Below, piece by piece: positions 1 to 5,374 of a stretch of 5,670 nt of DNA. The DNA lies in NCBI GenBank assembly GCA_946060825.1, contig CAMGPO010000089.1, forward strand, positions 1 through 5,670. The letters are read 5' to 3'. The notes below the pieces were generated by a model. The model ran no database searches and was not told the DNA's origin. It saw nothing but the letters and a program-made list of their open reading frames with translations. The stretch's first letter is position 1, and every line of letters starts with the position of its first letter. The position numbers and the translations under genes are program-made. Source of the DNA: an uncultured Clostridia bacterium. GTDB lineage: Bacteria > Bacillota > Clostridia > Oscillospirales > Oscillospiraceae.

Positions 1-222
1 GACCAGATTGCCGATGTCGTGGAGCCAGGCAGCGATCTGCACCAGCTCCACCTCCCGCTCCGGATAGCCCAGGGTCTCCAGAATATAGCCGCTGTTCGCC
101 GCCACGATGCCCACATGGGCAAAGCTGTGCTCCGTGAAGCCCAGGGCGATCAGGGACTCGTCGGCCTTCCGGATGTAGGTCCGGATGGCTTCATTCTGTT
201 TCACATCATCCAGCGTTACCAT
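1..222 (-). CDS. HD-domain phosphohydrolase, N-terminal part (runs off left edge)
   Basis: The first 74 residues of a minus-strand gene are visible; the rest lies beyond base 1. It starts at an ATG (220-222) preceded by GGAAAGGAG on the minus strand, a good ribosome site. Visible metal-ligand motifs of the HD superfamily are a histidine pair in EHSFAHV (His32 and His36) and the HD dyad His68-Asp69 in WLHDIGN. The GFTEHSFAHV...LHDIGN arrangement matches a clostridial family of small stand-alone HD proteins, predicted metal-dependent phosphohydrolases whose substrate is generally unknown. The gene overlaps the 3' end of the histidine kinase gene by 17 bp, so it is probably the third gene of that operon and translationally coupled to it. 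Family assignment is firm; the substrate cannot be told from this fragment. Confidence 0.85.
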   Translation of the reverse strand, partial: MVTLDDVKQNEAIRTYIRKADESLIALGFTEHSFAHVGIVAANSGYILETLGYPEREVELVQIAAWLHDIGNLV

Positions 223-1876
223 ATTGCTCCTTTCCGGGCGGGAACTGCACCGTAATCTCCGTTCCCTGCCCCGGCTCGCTCTTGAGTTCCATGCGGGCAT
301 CGTGGTACTGGGCGCCATGTTTGACGATGGAGAGGCCCAGACCGGTGCCGCCGATGGCCCGGCTGTGGCTCTTGTCCACCCGGTAGAACCGCTCGAACAC
401 CCGGCTCTGGTCGGCATAGGGGATGCCGATGCCGGTGTCCCGCACCTTCAGGAGGACGCCGCCGTTCCGGCGGCCCACGCTCACGCAGACGCTGCCGCCC
501 TCCCGGTTGTACTTGACCGCGTTATCGCAGAGGTTGGTGATCATCTCGTCGAGGATGCGGCGGACGCCGACTACGGTCTCGCTCCGCCCCTCCAGCGTCA
601 GGGTGACGTTCCGCTTCTCCGCAGCTGGCCGCAGGGCCTGCAGCACCTCCCCGGACAGGGCGTAGAGATCCACCGCCTCCCGTTCAAAGCTCTGGGGATT
701 TTCGTCGAGCTGGGAGAGGTTAATGATGTCCTCCACCAGTCCGATCAGTCGCCGGGACTCCCGGTAGATGTCCGAAGCGAATTCCCGTTCCTTCCCCGGC
801 GGCACCATCCCCTCGGCCATCAGCTCCGCGAAGCCGGAGATGGCTGTGAGGGGCGTTTTCAGCTCGTGGGAAACGTTAGCGGAGAACTCCCTCCGCAGAA
901 CTTCCCGCTGCTCCCGTTCCGTCACATCCAGCAGAAGGATCAGCGCACCCGTGACCTGGCCGCTCGCAACCACGGGATTGGCCAGAATCTGCCAGGTTTG
1001 CTCATCGCGGACGATCCGGGCCTCGGTGCGGCGTCCGTTGAGGGCGGACTCTGCGGCCTCAAGCACCTCCGGCTCACAGCCGGTCCGGCGGATGGTCTTT
1101 TCCTCCGGTTTTTCGAGGAAGCGGCGGGCGCTCTGGTTGCAGGTCAGAACGCCGCCCCGGTGGTCCAGCAGCAGCAGCCCCTCGCACATATTGTCGGAGA
1201 TGGCCGTGAACTCCCGCTGACGGCGGCTCAGCTCCTCCATCTGGCGGCGAATGGTGCGGTTCTGTTCGTCGAGACGGGTCGTCAGCGGCTCCAGCTCGCT
1301 GTAGCAGCCGCCGGACAACGGATGATCGAGGTCGATGTCGTTGATGGGCTGGGTGATGCTCCGGGCCAACCGGAAGGCCAAAAAGGCGCAGAACAGCAGC
1401 ATCAGCACAAGAATCCAGAACAGAGCGCTGGCCAGCACCTGCAGCATGGCGGCCATGGCGCTCTGGGTGCAGGATATCCGCAGCACCGTGCCGTCGCTCA
1501 GGCGGCAGGCATAGTAGAGGGTTTTTTCCAGCAGTGTCTCCGAGTGGTGGTTGCTCCGGCCCTCACCGGTCTCCAACGCCTCACGAATCTCCTCGCGGTC
1601 GAGGTGGTTGTCCATGGCCGCGGCATCGGCAGCGCTGTCATAGAGCACCGTGCCATCCGTGTCCACCCAGGTCACCCGGTCGTCGGCCTCCAGCGTCTCG
1701 AGATAGTTCGCCCCGGACAGTTCCATGCCGTGGGAGATATAGCCGGCAGCCACGGTCAGCTCGTCGAACATCTCCGCCTCATAGTAACGGTAGAGGACGC
1801 TGAAGAACAGTACCGCCGCCAGAAGCAGAACCGAAAGGGCCGTAAAGAAGGTGCTTCGAAAGATTTTTCCCGTCAT
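206..1876 (-). CDS. PhoR-like membrane sensor histidine kinase with PAS domain
   Basis: A 556-residue sensor kinase that should autophosphorylate on a histidine and pass the phosphate to the adjacent response regulator. Layout: membrane segment at about 9-29, an extracytoplasmic sensor region of about 115 residues, a second membrane segment at about 146-170, a short HAMP-like linker (only the SITQPI start is typical), a PAS domain at about 221-320 ending in DVTERE, then HisKA and HATPase_c. The phosphoacceptor is His337 in SANVSHELKTPLT. The ATP-binding domain has an N box with Asn448 and Asp451-Asn452, a G1 box DTGIGIP at 480-486, an F box at about 494-498 and a G2 box GGTGLGLSIVKH at 509-520. 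The start ATG overlaps the regulator stop codon (ATGA, 1873-1876); its own ribosome site (GGGATAA) is weak, which suggests translational coupling. The architecture resembles PhoR of Firmicutes, but no pst or phoU gene is in view, so phosphate sensing is not established. Confidence 0.95.
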   Translation of the reverse strand: MTGKIFRSTFFTALSVLLLAAVLFFSVLYRYYEAEMFDELTVAAGYISHGMELSGANYLETLEADDRVTWVDTDGTVLYDSAADAAAMDNHLDREEIREALETGEGRSNHHSETLLEKTLYYACRLSDGTVLRISCTQSAMAAMLQVLASALFWILVLMLLFCAFLAFRLARSITQPINDIDLDHPLSGGCYSELEPLTTRLDEQNRTIRRQMEELSRRQREFTAISDNMCEGLLLLDHRGGVLTCNQSARRFLEKPEEKTIRRTGCEPEVLEAAESALNGRRTEARIVRDEQTWQILANPVVASGQVTGALILLLDVTEREQREVLRREFSANVSHELKTPLTAISGFAELMAEGMVPPGKEREFASDIYRESRRLIGLVEDIINLSQLDENPQSFEREAVDLYALSGEVLQALRPAAEKRNVTLTLEGRSETVVGVRRILDEMITNLCDNAVKYNREGGSVCVSVGRRNGGVLLKVRDTGIGIPYADQSRVFERFYRVDKSHSRAIGGTGLGLSIVKHGAQYHDARMELKSEPGQGTEITVQFPPGKEQYGNAG

Positions 1877-2547
1877 AGATTATCCCGCATCCGGTATCCG
1901 ATGCCCCGCACGGTCTCAATATACTCTCCGGCCGGGCCAAGCTTTGCGCGCAGGGTACGGATATGGACGTCCAGGGTGCGGTTTTCCCGGTCCTGCTCCG
2001 CACCCCAGACCTTGTACATCAGAATATTTCGGGTCAGCACCATGCCCTGATTTTCGAGCAGCAGGCAGAGCAGCTCGAACTCCTTGTAGGTCAGGACGAC
2101 CTCTTTGCCGTCCACCTGGACGAGGTGCTTCACCGGGCAGACGTAGAGCTGCCCCACCCGGTATTCCCGGGGCGCGGCGTCCTGCTCCGTCCTGCGGAGC
2201 ACTGCCCGGACCCGGGCCACCAGCTCCATCATGCCGAAGGGCTTGGAGATGAAGTCGTCGGCGCCGTTGTCCAGACCGACCACCCGGTCGTATTCCGTAT
2301 TTTTCGCCGTCAGCATAATGACGGGCACCTTTTTGGTGGCGCCGGAGGAGCGGAGTTTTTTCAGGACGGAGAGACCGTCCTCCTCGGGGAGCATGATGTC
2401 CAGCAGAATCAGCTCCGGCAGTTCCCTGCCCATGGCCTTCCAAAAGGCGGACGGAAGTGCAAAGCCCGCCGCCGTAAAGCCCTGGCTCTCCAGGGCGTAA
2501 ATCACCAGTTTCCGGATGCTGTCGTCATCCTCAAGCAGATAAATCAT
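1873..2547 (-). CDS. OmpR/PhoB-family response regulator
   Basis: A two-component transcription factor paired with the kinase just downstream. From a GTG at 2551-2553 it is 226 residues; from the ATG at 2545-2547 it is 224, beginning MIYLLEDD. I chose the ATG because family members usually begin directly with the first beta strand and because AGG lies 7 nt upstream; the GTG also has an AAGGG at workable spacing, so the start is uncertain by two codons. In the 226-residue numbering the receiver domain has the acidic pair Asp9-Asp10, phosphoacceptor Asp52 in LLDIMLP, Thr82 in MLTAK and Lys104 in SKPF. The C-terminal winged-helix domain (about 130-226) has LTYKEFELL, RTLDVHIRTLRAKL and the ending VRGIGYRM, all typical of the Trans_Reg_C DNA-binding fold. 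It is first in the operon. Tandem 11-bp repeats upstream of its candidate promoter suggest autoregulation (inference). Confidence 0.95.
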   Translation of the reverse strand: MIYLLEDDDSIRKLVIYALESQGFTAAGFALPSAFWKAMGRELPELILLDIMLPEEDGLSVLKKLRSSGATKKVPVIMLTAKNTEYDRVVGLDNGADDFISKPFGMMELVARVRAVLRRTEQDAAPREYRVGQLYVCPVKHLVQVDGKEVVLTYKEFELLCLLLENQGMVLTRNILMYKVWGAEQDRENRTLDVHIRTLRAKLGPAGEYIETVRGIGYRMRDNL

Positions 2548-2573
2548 CGGCACACCTTCCCTTCTACTGTTTC

Positions 2574-2602
2574 AGCATACCGCATGGATGTAAAAAACGC
2601 AA
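2574..2602 (-). promoter_or_regulatory. Candidate sigma-A promoter for the response regulator-kinase-HD operon
   Basis: On the minus strand, TTGCGT (2597-2602) and TATGCT (2574-2579) are separated by 17 nt. They match three and four of six consensus positions respectively. Transcription would start around 2567, leaving a short leader that carries a GAAGGGAAGG ribosome site. The hexamers are imperfect, as expected for a promoter that may need activation. Nothing better faces this direction in the intergenic region. Confidence 0.45.
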
Positions 2603-2610
2603 CCGCCGAA

Positions 2611-2632
2611 ATCTTAAATCCATGTGAAATCC
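2611..2632. promoter_or_regulatory. Tandem 11-bp direct repeat, likely OmpR-family regulator binding site
   Basis: Two adjacent 11-mers, ATCTTAAATCC (2611-2621) and ATGTGAAATCC (2622-2632), share 9 of 11 positions. Read on the minus strand they contain TTCACA and TTAAGA spaced by 5 nt, close to the TTNACA-N5 pattern of Bacillus PhoP boxes. OmpR/PhoB-family dimers bind head-to-tail on 11-bp-period repeats, and a gene for such a regulator starts about 60 bp away. The repeat sits 8 nt upstream of the candidate -35 of the regulator operon and 20 nt upstream of the moaA -35, a position from which it could act on either promoter. Binding is inferred, not shown. Confidence 0.5.
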
Positions 2633-2652
2633 GGCAGATTGCGGCGCAGGCC

Positions 2653-2681
2653 TTGTTTTGCCGGGAGAACCACGGTATAAT
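2653..2681 (+). promoter_or_regulatory. Sigma-A promoter of the moaA-moaC-mogA operon
   Basis: TTGTTT (2653-2658) and a perfect TATAAT (2676-2681) are separated by the ideal 17 nt. Transcription would start near 2688, giving a leader of about 28 nt before the moaA ATG, with GAGG (2706-2709) as ribosome site. The leader is too short for a Moco riboswitch, and I see no such structure upstream of it. Confidence 0.8.
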
Positions 2682-2715
2682 AGAGAAAACGAACCGACAA
2701 GCTGTGAGGTATGCT

Positions 2716-3669
2716 ATGATCGACCGACTGGGACGGGACGTCCACTACCTGCGCCTCTCTGTCACGGAGCGGTGCAACCTCCGCTGCCGCTACTGTATGC
2801 CCGAGGCGGGCATCTGCAAGAAGCGCCACGACGAGATGCTGACCGAGGACGAGATGATCCGCGCCGTGGAGGCGGCGGCCTCTCTGGGCTTCCATAAGCT
2901 GCGCATCACCGGCGGTGAACCGCTGGTCAAAAAAAATATTCTCTCCATCTGCCGCCGGGCGGCGGCGGTGGCGGGCATCCGGGAGGTCTGCCTGACCACC
3001 AACGGTGCCCTGCTGCCGGACTTCGCCCGTCCCCTGCGGGAGACCGGCGTCCGCCGTCTCAACCTGAGCCTCGATACCCTCGATGCGGACAAATATGCGT
3101 ACATGACCCGCCGCGGCAGCCTTTCGGACGCCCTGCGGGGCCTGGACGCGGCCCTTGACGCCGGGTTCGACCGGGTCAAGGTCAACACCGTCCTCATCGG
3201 CGGCTTCAACGACGGGGAAATTCCGGCCCTGGCCGACCTGACCCGGCGCTTTCCCGTCGACGTCCGCTTCATCGAGCTGATGCCCATGTACGACGGCGGC
3301 GACTTCGGCCCCGAAGCCTACGTCCCCTGTTCCCGGGTGCTGGAGCTGCTGCCGGAAGCGCAGCCGGAGCCGTGCGACGGCGGTGTGGCGGAACTGTACC
3401 GCCTGCCGGGAGCCATGGGCCGCGTCGGCCTCATCCGGCCCCTCAGCGCCCACTTCTGCGGCGATTGCACCCGCCTGCGGCTGACGGCCGACGGCCATCT
3501 CCGCCCCTGCCTCCACGCCCCGGAGGGCCGCTCCATCAAGGGTCTGGACTTTGCCGCCATGCGGGCGGCCATTGAGGAAGCGGTTCTGGAAAAGCCCGCC
3601 TGGCATGGCGTGCTGACGCCGGAGCGGAGAAGCCGGGCCGGCCGGAACATGAACGAGATTGGGGGATAG
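2716..3669 (+). CDS. moaA: GTP 3',8-cyclase MoaA (radical SAM)
   Basis: Catalyses the first step of molybdenum cofactor synthesis, radical-SAM conversion of GTP to 3',8-cyclo-7,8-dihydro-GTP, in the cytoplasm. The 317-residue protein has the N-terminal radical SAM cluster motif Cys20-x3-Cys24-x2-Cys27 (ERCNLRCRYCMP), the GGEP motif in ITGGEPL at 64-70, and the MoaA-specific C-terminal cluster Cys248, Cys251 and Cys265. Arg13, Arg253 and Arg255 fall where the GTP-contacting arginines of the family lie. It ends in Gly-Gly (MNEIGG), the conserved MoaA tail needed for activity in characterised members. The ATG at 2716 is chosen because the conserved sequence begins right after it and GAGG lies 6 nt upstream; the frame is open far upstream only because it shadows the regulator gene. 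It is first in a three-gene operon with moaC starting 2 nt after its stop. All key residues are present. Confidence 0.97.
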   Translation: MIDRLGRDVHYLRLSVTERCNLRCRYCMPEAGICKKRHDEMLTEDEMIRAVEAAASLGFHKLRITGGEPLVKKNILSICRRAAAVAGIREVCLTTNGALLPDFARPLRETGVRRLNLSLDTLDADKYAYMTRRGSLSDALRGLDAALDAGFDRVKVNTVLIGGFNDGEIPALADLTRRFPVDVRFIELMPMYDGGDFGPEAYVPCSRVLELLPEAQPEPCDGGVAELYRLPGAMGRVGLIRPLSAHFCGDCTRLRLTADGHLRPCLHAPEGRSIKGLDFAAMRAAIEEAVLEKPAWHGVLTPERRSRAGRNMNEIGG

Positions 3670-3671
3670 AC

Positions 3672-4157
3672 ATGGAAGATTTTACCCACTTTGACGAACA
3701 GGGCCGGGCCAAAATGGTCGGCGTCGGCAAAAAGCCGGTGACGGAGCGCACCGCCGTGGCCGCCGGCCGAGTCCTTGTGAACCGTGAGACCTTCGGCCTC
3801 ATCCAAAGCGGCGGCGTCAAGAAAGGCGACGTCCTGACCGTGGCCCAGATTGCGGGCATCCTCGGAGCGAAGCGGACACCGGATCTGATCCCCATGTGCC
3901 ATCCGATTTTGATCGATGGCGTACAGCTCCGCCTGTGGCTGGACGAGGAACGCTGCGCCGTCGAGATCGAGGCCGCCGTCACCTGTACCGGACGCACCGG
4001 CGTCGAAATGGAGGCCCTGACCGCCGTCTCCACGGCGGCCCTGACGGTCTACGATATGTGCAAATCCGTCCAGAAGGACATGGTCATCGACGGCATCCGC
4101 CTGCTCTCCAAGACCGGCGGCGTCCATGGAGATTACAAACGGGAGGAATTGAAATGA
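3672..4157 (+). CDS. moaC: Cyclic pyranopterin monophosphate synthase MoaC
   Basis: Converts the MoaA product, 3',8-cyclo-7,8-dihydro-GTP, to cyclic pyranopterin monophosphate, so these two neighbours complete the first stage of molybdopterin synthesis. At 161 residues it matches the usual MoaC length. Catalytic and binding residues fall at the same numbers as I recall for the E. coli enzyme: Lys51, His77 in DLIPMCHP, Glu112 and Glu114 in GVEMEALTAVS, Asp128 and Lys131 in YDMCK. The LLSKTGG segment (144-150) is also typical. It starts 2 nt after the moaA stop, with a G-rich ribosome site inside the end of moaA, and its stop overlaps the next start (ATGA). Assignment is firm. Confidence 0.97.
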   Translation: MEDFTHFDEQGRAKMVGVGKKPVTERTAVAAGRVLVNRETFGLIQSGGVKKGDVLTVAQIAGILGAKRTPDLIPMCHPILIDGVQLRLWLDEERCAVEIEAAVTCTGRTGVEMEALTAVSTAALTVYDMCKSVQKDMVIDGIRLLSKTGGVHGDYKREELK

Positions 4158-4645
4158 AGTACACGGCAGCAGTCATCACCGTCAGCGACAAGGGCTACCG
4201 GGGTGAGCGGCAGGACACCAGCGGCCCCTCCCTCTGCCGCATTCTCGAGGAACACGGCTATGAGGTCGTCCGCCGGGAACTTGTCCCCGACGATATGGAG
4301 CCCATCCGGCAGGCCCTGCTGGCCTGCTGTGAGCAGAAAATTGCCCTGGTGCTGACCACCGGCGGCACCGGCTTCTCGCCCCGGGACATCACGCCGGAGG
4401 CCACGCTGTCCGTCGTGGAACGGCTCACTCCCGGCATTCCCGAGGCCATGCGAGCCGAGAGCATGAAGATCACGCCCCGGGGCTGTCTGTCCCGCTCCGC
4501 CGCCGGCATCCGGGGCCGGACGCTGATCGTCAACCTGCCGGGCAGTGAGAAGGCCTCCCGGGAGAACATCCTGGCCGTCCTCGATCCCATCGCCCACGGC
4601 CTCGACATTCTCCACTCCGAAGGCTCCGCCAACTGCGGCGGCTGA
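4154..4645 (+). CDS. mogA: MogA/MoaB-family molybdopterin adenylyltransferase
   Basis: A 163-residue single-domain protein of the MoCF_biosynth fold, expected to adenylylate molybdopterin to prepare it for molybdate insertion. Visible motifs are SDKG...DTSGP at 11-25, TTGGTGFSPRDITPEAT at 68-84, the MK-ITPRG-CLSRSAAGIRG stretch at 104-121, and NLPGS at 127-131. Asp46 (in VPDD) and Asp78 (in SPRD) align with the two aspartates important in E. coli MogA, which favours the adenylyltransferase role. MoaB, a close paralogue that is dispensable in E. coli, cannot be excluded by sequence alone. The start overlaps the moaC stop (ATGA, 4154-4157) with GGGAGG 7 nt upstream. It is the last gene of the operon and is followed by a terminator hairpin. 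moaD, moaE, moeA and mobA are not in the window and must lie elsewhere if the pathway is complete. Confidence 0.93.
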   Translation: MKYTAAVITVSDKGYRGERQDTSGPSLCRILEEHGYEVVRRELVPDDMEPIRQALLACCEQKIALVLTTGGTGFSPRDITPEATLSVVERLTPGIPEAMRAESMKITPRGCLSRSAAGIRGRTLIVNLPGSEKASRENILAVLDPIAHGLDILHSEGSANCGG

Positions 4646-4657
4646 TTTTGAAAGACA

Positions 4658-4683
4658 AGAACCCGCCCCTCGGGGCGGGTTCT
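4658..4683. terminator. GC-rich hairpin between convergent operons, likely bidirectional terminator
   Basis: A perfect 12-bp stem, arms 4658-4669 (AGAACCCGCCCC) and 4672-4683, with a 2-nt apex that in practice opens to CTCG. It begins 12 nt after the mogA stop. The plus-strand tail (after GGGTTCTCTGC) is only weakly U-rich. The minus-strand tail (TTCTTGTCTTTC) is better, so the hairpin may terminate the acetyltransferase transcript at least as well as the moa transcript. Confidence 0.8.
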
Positions 4684-4699
4684 CTGCATAGGAACAGGC

Positions 4700-4842
4700 T
4701 GTCATTCTGAGGAGCGGAGCGACGAAGAATCTTCCCGGAACCAGCTTCAAAAGATTCTTCGCTGCGCTCACACCGAGCCGCAGCGAGGCGCTTGCGAGGC
4801 CAACCGCCGCTTACGGCGGCTCTTAGGCCGAGTGGAATGACA
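4700..4842. repeat. 143-bp structured intergenic repeat with terminal inverted repeats
   Basis: The element is bounded by perfect 8-bp inverted repeats, TGTCATTC (4700-4707) and GAATGACA (4835-4842). Inside is a long hairpin: an 11-bp perfect stem CGAAGAATCTT (4723-4733) with AAGATTCTTCG (4751-4761), extended outward through GAGCG-AGC pairing with a 3-nt bulge. A second hairpin has CCGCCG (4804-4809) and CGGCGG (4814-4819) around CTTA. The GTCATTCTGAG...GAAGAATCTT wording recalls small non-coding dispersed repeats of many bacterial genomes; this is from memory. No transposase is encoded. Its size and TIRs fit a non-autonomous, MITE-like element. Its right end enters the acetyltransferase gene. 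Only one copy lies in the window, so its repetitive nature is inferred. Confidence 0.65.
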
Positions 4843-5374
4843 TTGTAGCGCGGTTTTCGGTCCGCTTCTGCCAGCGGGCGCGGGAGATGTAGGTGAAGTG
4901 TGCCCGTCTGGGTTCTTCGACGGTGTGGTGGGGCAGAAATCCGCACTTCTCCTGCACCCGGCGGGACTTTTCGTTCCCGTCAAAGTAGCTGCAAAAGACG
5001 TCATCGCAGCCGAAGTCCAGAAAGCAGCGCCGCAGCAGAGCCTCCACGGCCTCCGGGATCAGGCCCCGGCCCCAATAGGGCACGCCGATCCAGTAGCCGA
5101 TCTCCCGTTCCCGCACCGGGTCGCCGTCAGAGCCTTTGCCGGGCGGCATGATGCCTGCGCTGCCCACCGGCTCCCCCGTCTCCCGCAGCACCACAGCGTA
5201 GGTCTCGGGCTCCGACAGCACCGTCCGGATGATCTCCCGGCTGTGTTCCACGCTGGTGTGCACCGGCCAGCCCGCCGCCGGGCCAACGGCCGGATCTTTG
5301 GCATAGCGGTAGAGGGCCTCCGCGTCCGCCTCCTCCCAGGGGCGGAGCAGCAGCCGCGCTGTTTCGATCGTCAT
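4823..5374 (-). CDS. GNAT-family N-acetyltransferase (RimJ/RimL-like)
   Basis: A 183-residue acetyl-CoA-dependent acyltransferase. The opening TIETARLLLRPWEEADAEALY is the signature N-terminus of the Acetyltransf_3/RimJ-RimL type. The acetyl-CoA pyrophosphate loop lies around 98-110 (VPYWGRGLIPEAV), and the later NEKSRRVQEKCGF (134-146) is the conserved asparagine/GF motif. The ATG at 5372-5374 is chosen because the fold begins at once and AGGAGG sits 8 nt upstream; the open frame further upstream belongs to the overlapping gene. Its start overlaps the stop of the upstream gene (ATGA, 5371-5374), so the two are translationally coupled. The last six codons, M178 to A183, and the TAA stop come from the right end of the adjacent repeat element, so the tail beyond about residue 170 is probably not native. 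The acetyl acceptor (protein N-terminus, small molecule or antibiotic) is not identifiable. Confidence 0.9.
   Translation of the reverse strand: MTIETARLLLRPWEEADAEALYRYAKDPAVGPAAGWPVHTSVEHSREIIRTVLSEPETYAVVLRETGEPVGSAGIMPPGKGSDGDPVREREIGYWIGVPYWGRGLIPEAVEALLRRCFLDFGCDDVFCSYFDGNEKSRRVQEKCGFLPHHTVEEPRRAHFTYISRARWQKRTENRATMSFHSA

Noticed and set aside
185..2050. A 621-codon open frame on the plus strand antisense to the kinase gene
   Set aside because: It is the mirror of a high-GC coding region, has no recognisable domain, low-complexity composition and no ribosome site. The minus-strand kinase explains the sequence fully.
2711..2719. ATG-CTA-TGA, a minimal open frame overlapping the moaA start
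   Set aside because: Its ATG is only 1 nt from GAGG, too close for initiation, while the moaA ATG has proper spacing; the overlap is probably chance.
2614..3606. A 330-codon minus-strand open frame across moaA
   Set aside because: It is a shadow of moaA, whose metal-cluster cysteines and conserved motifs leave no doubt about the true frame; the antisense product has no family features.
3318..4127. A 269-codon minus-strand open frame across the end of moaA and moaC
   Set aside because: It runs across two well-identified genes in the opposite direction and is explained by GC-rich codon use.
4646..4822. Possible small gene or ncRNA between the convergent operons
   Set aside because: The space is accounted for by the terminator hairpin and the structured repeat; no ribosome site with a credible frame and no promoter-like sequence was seen.
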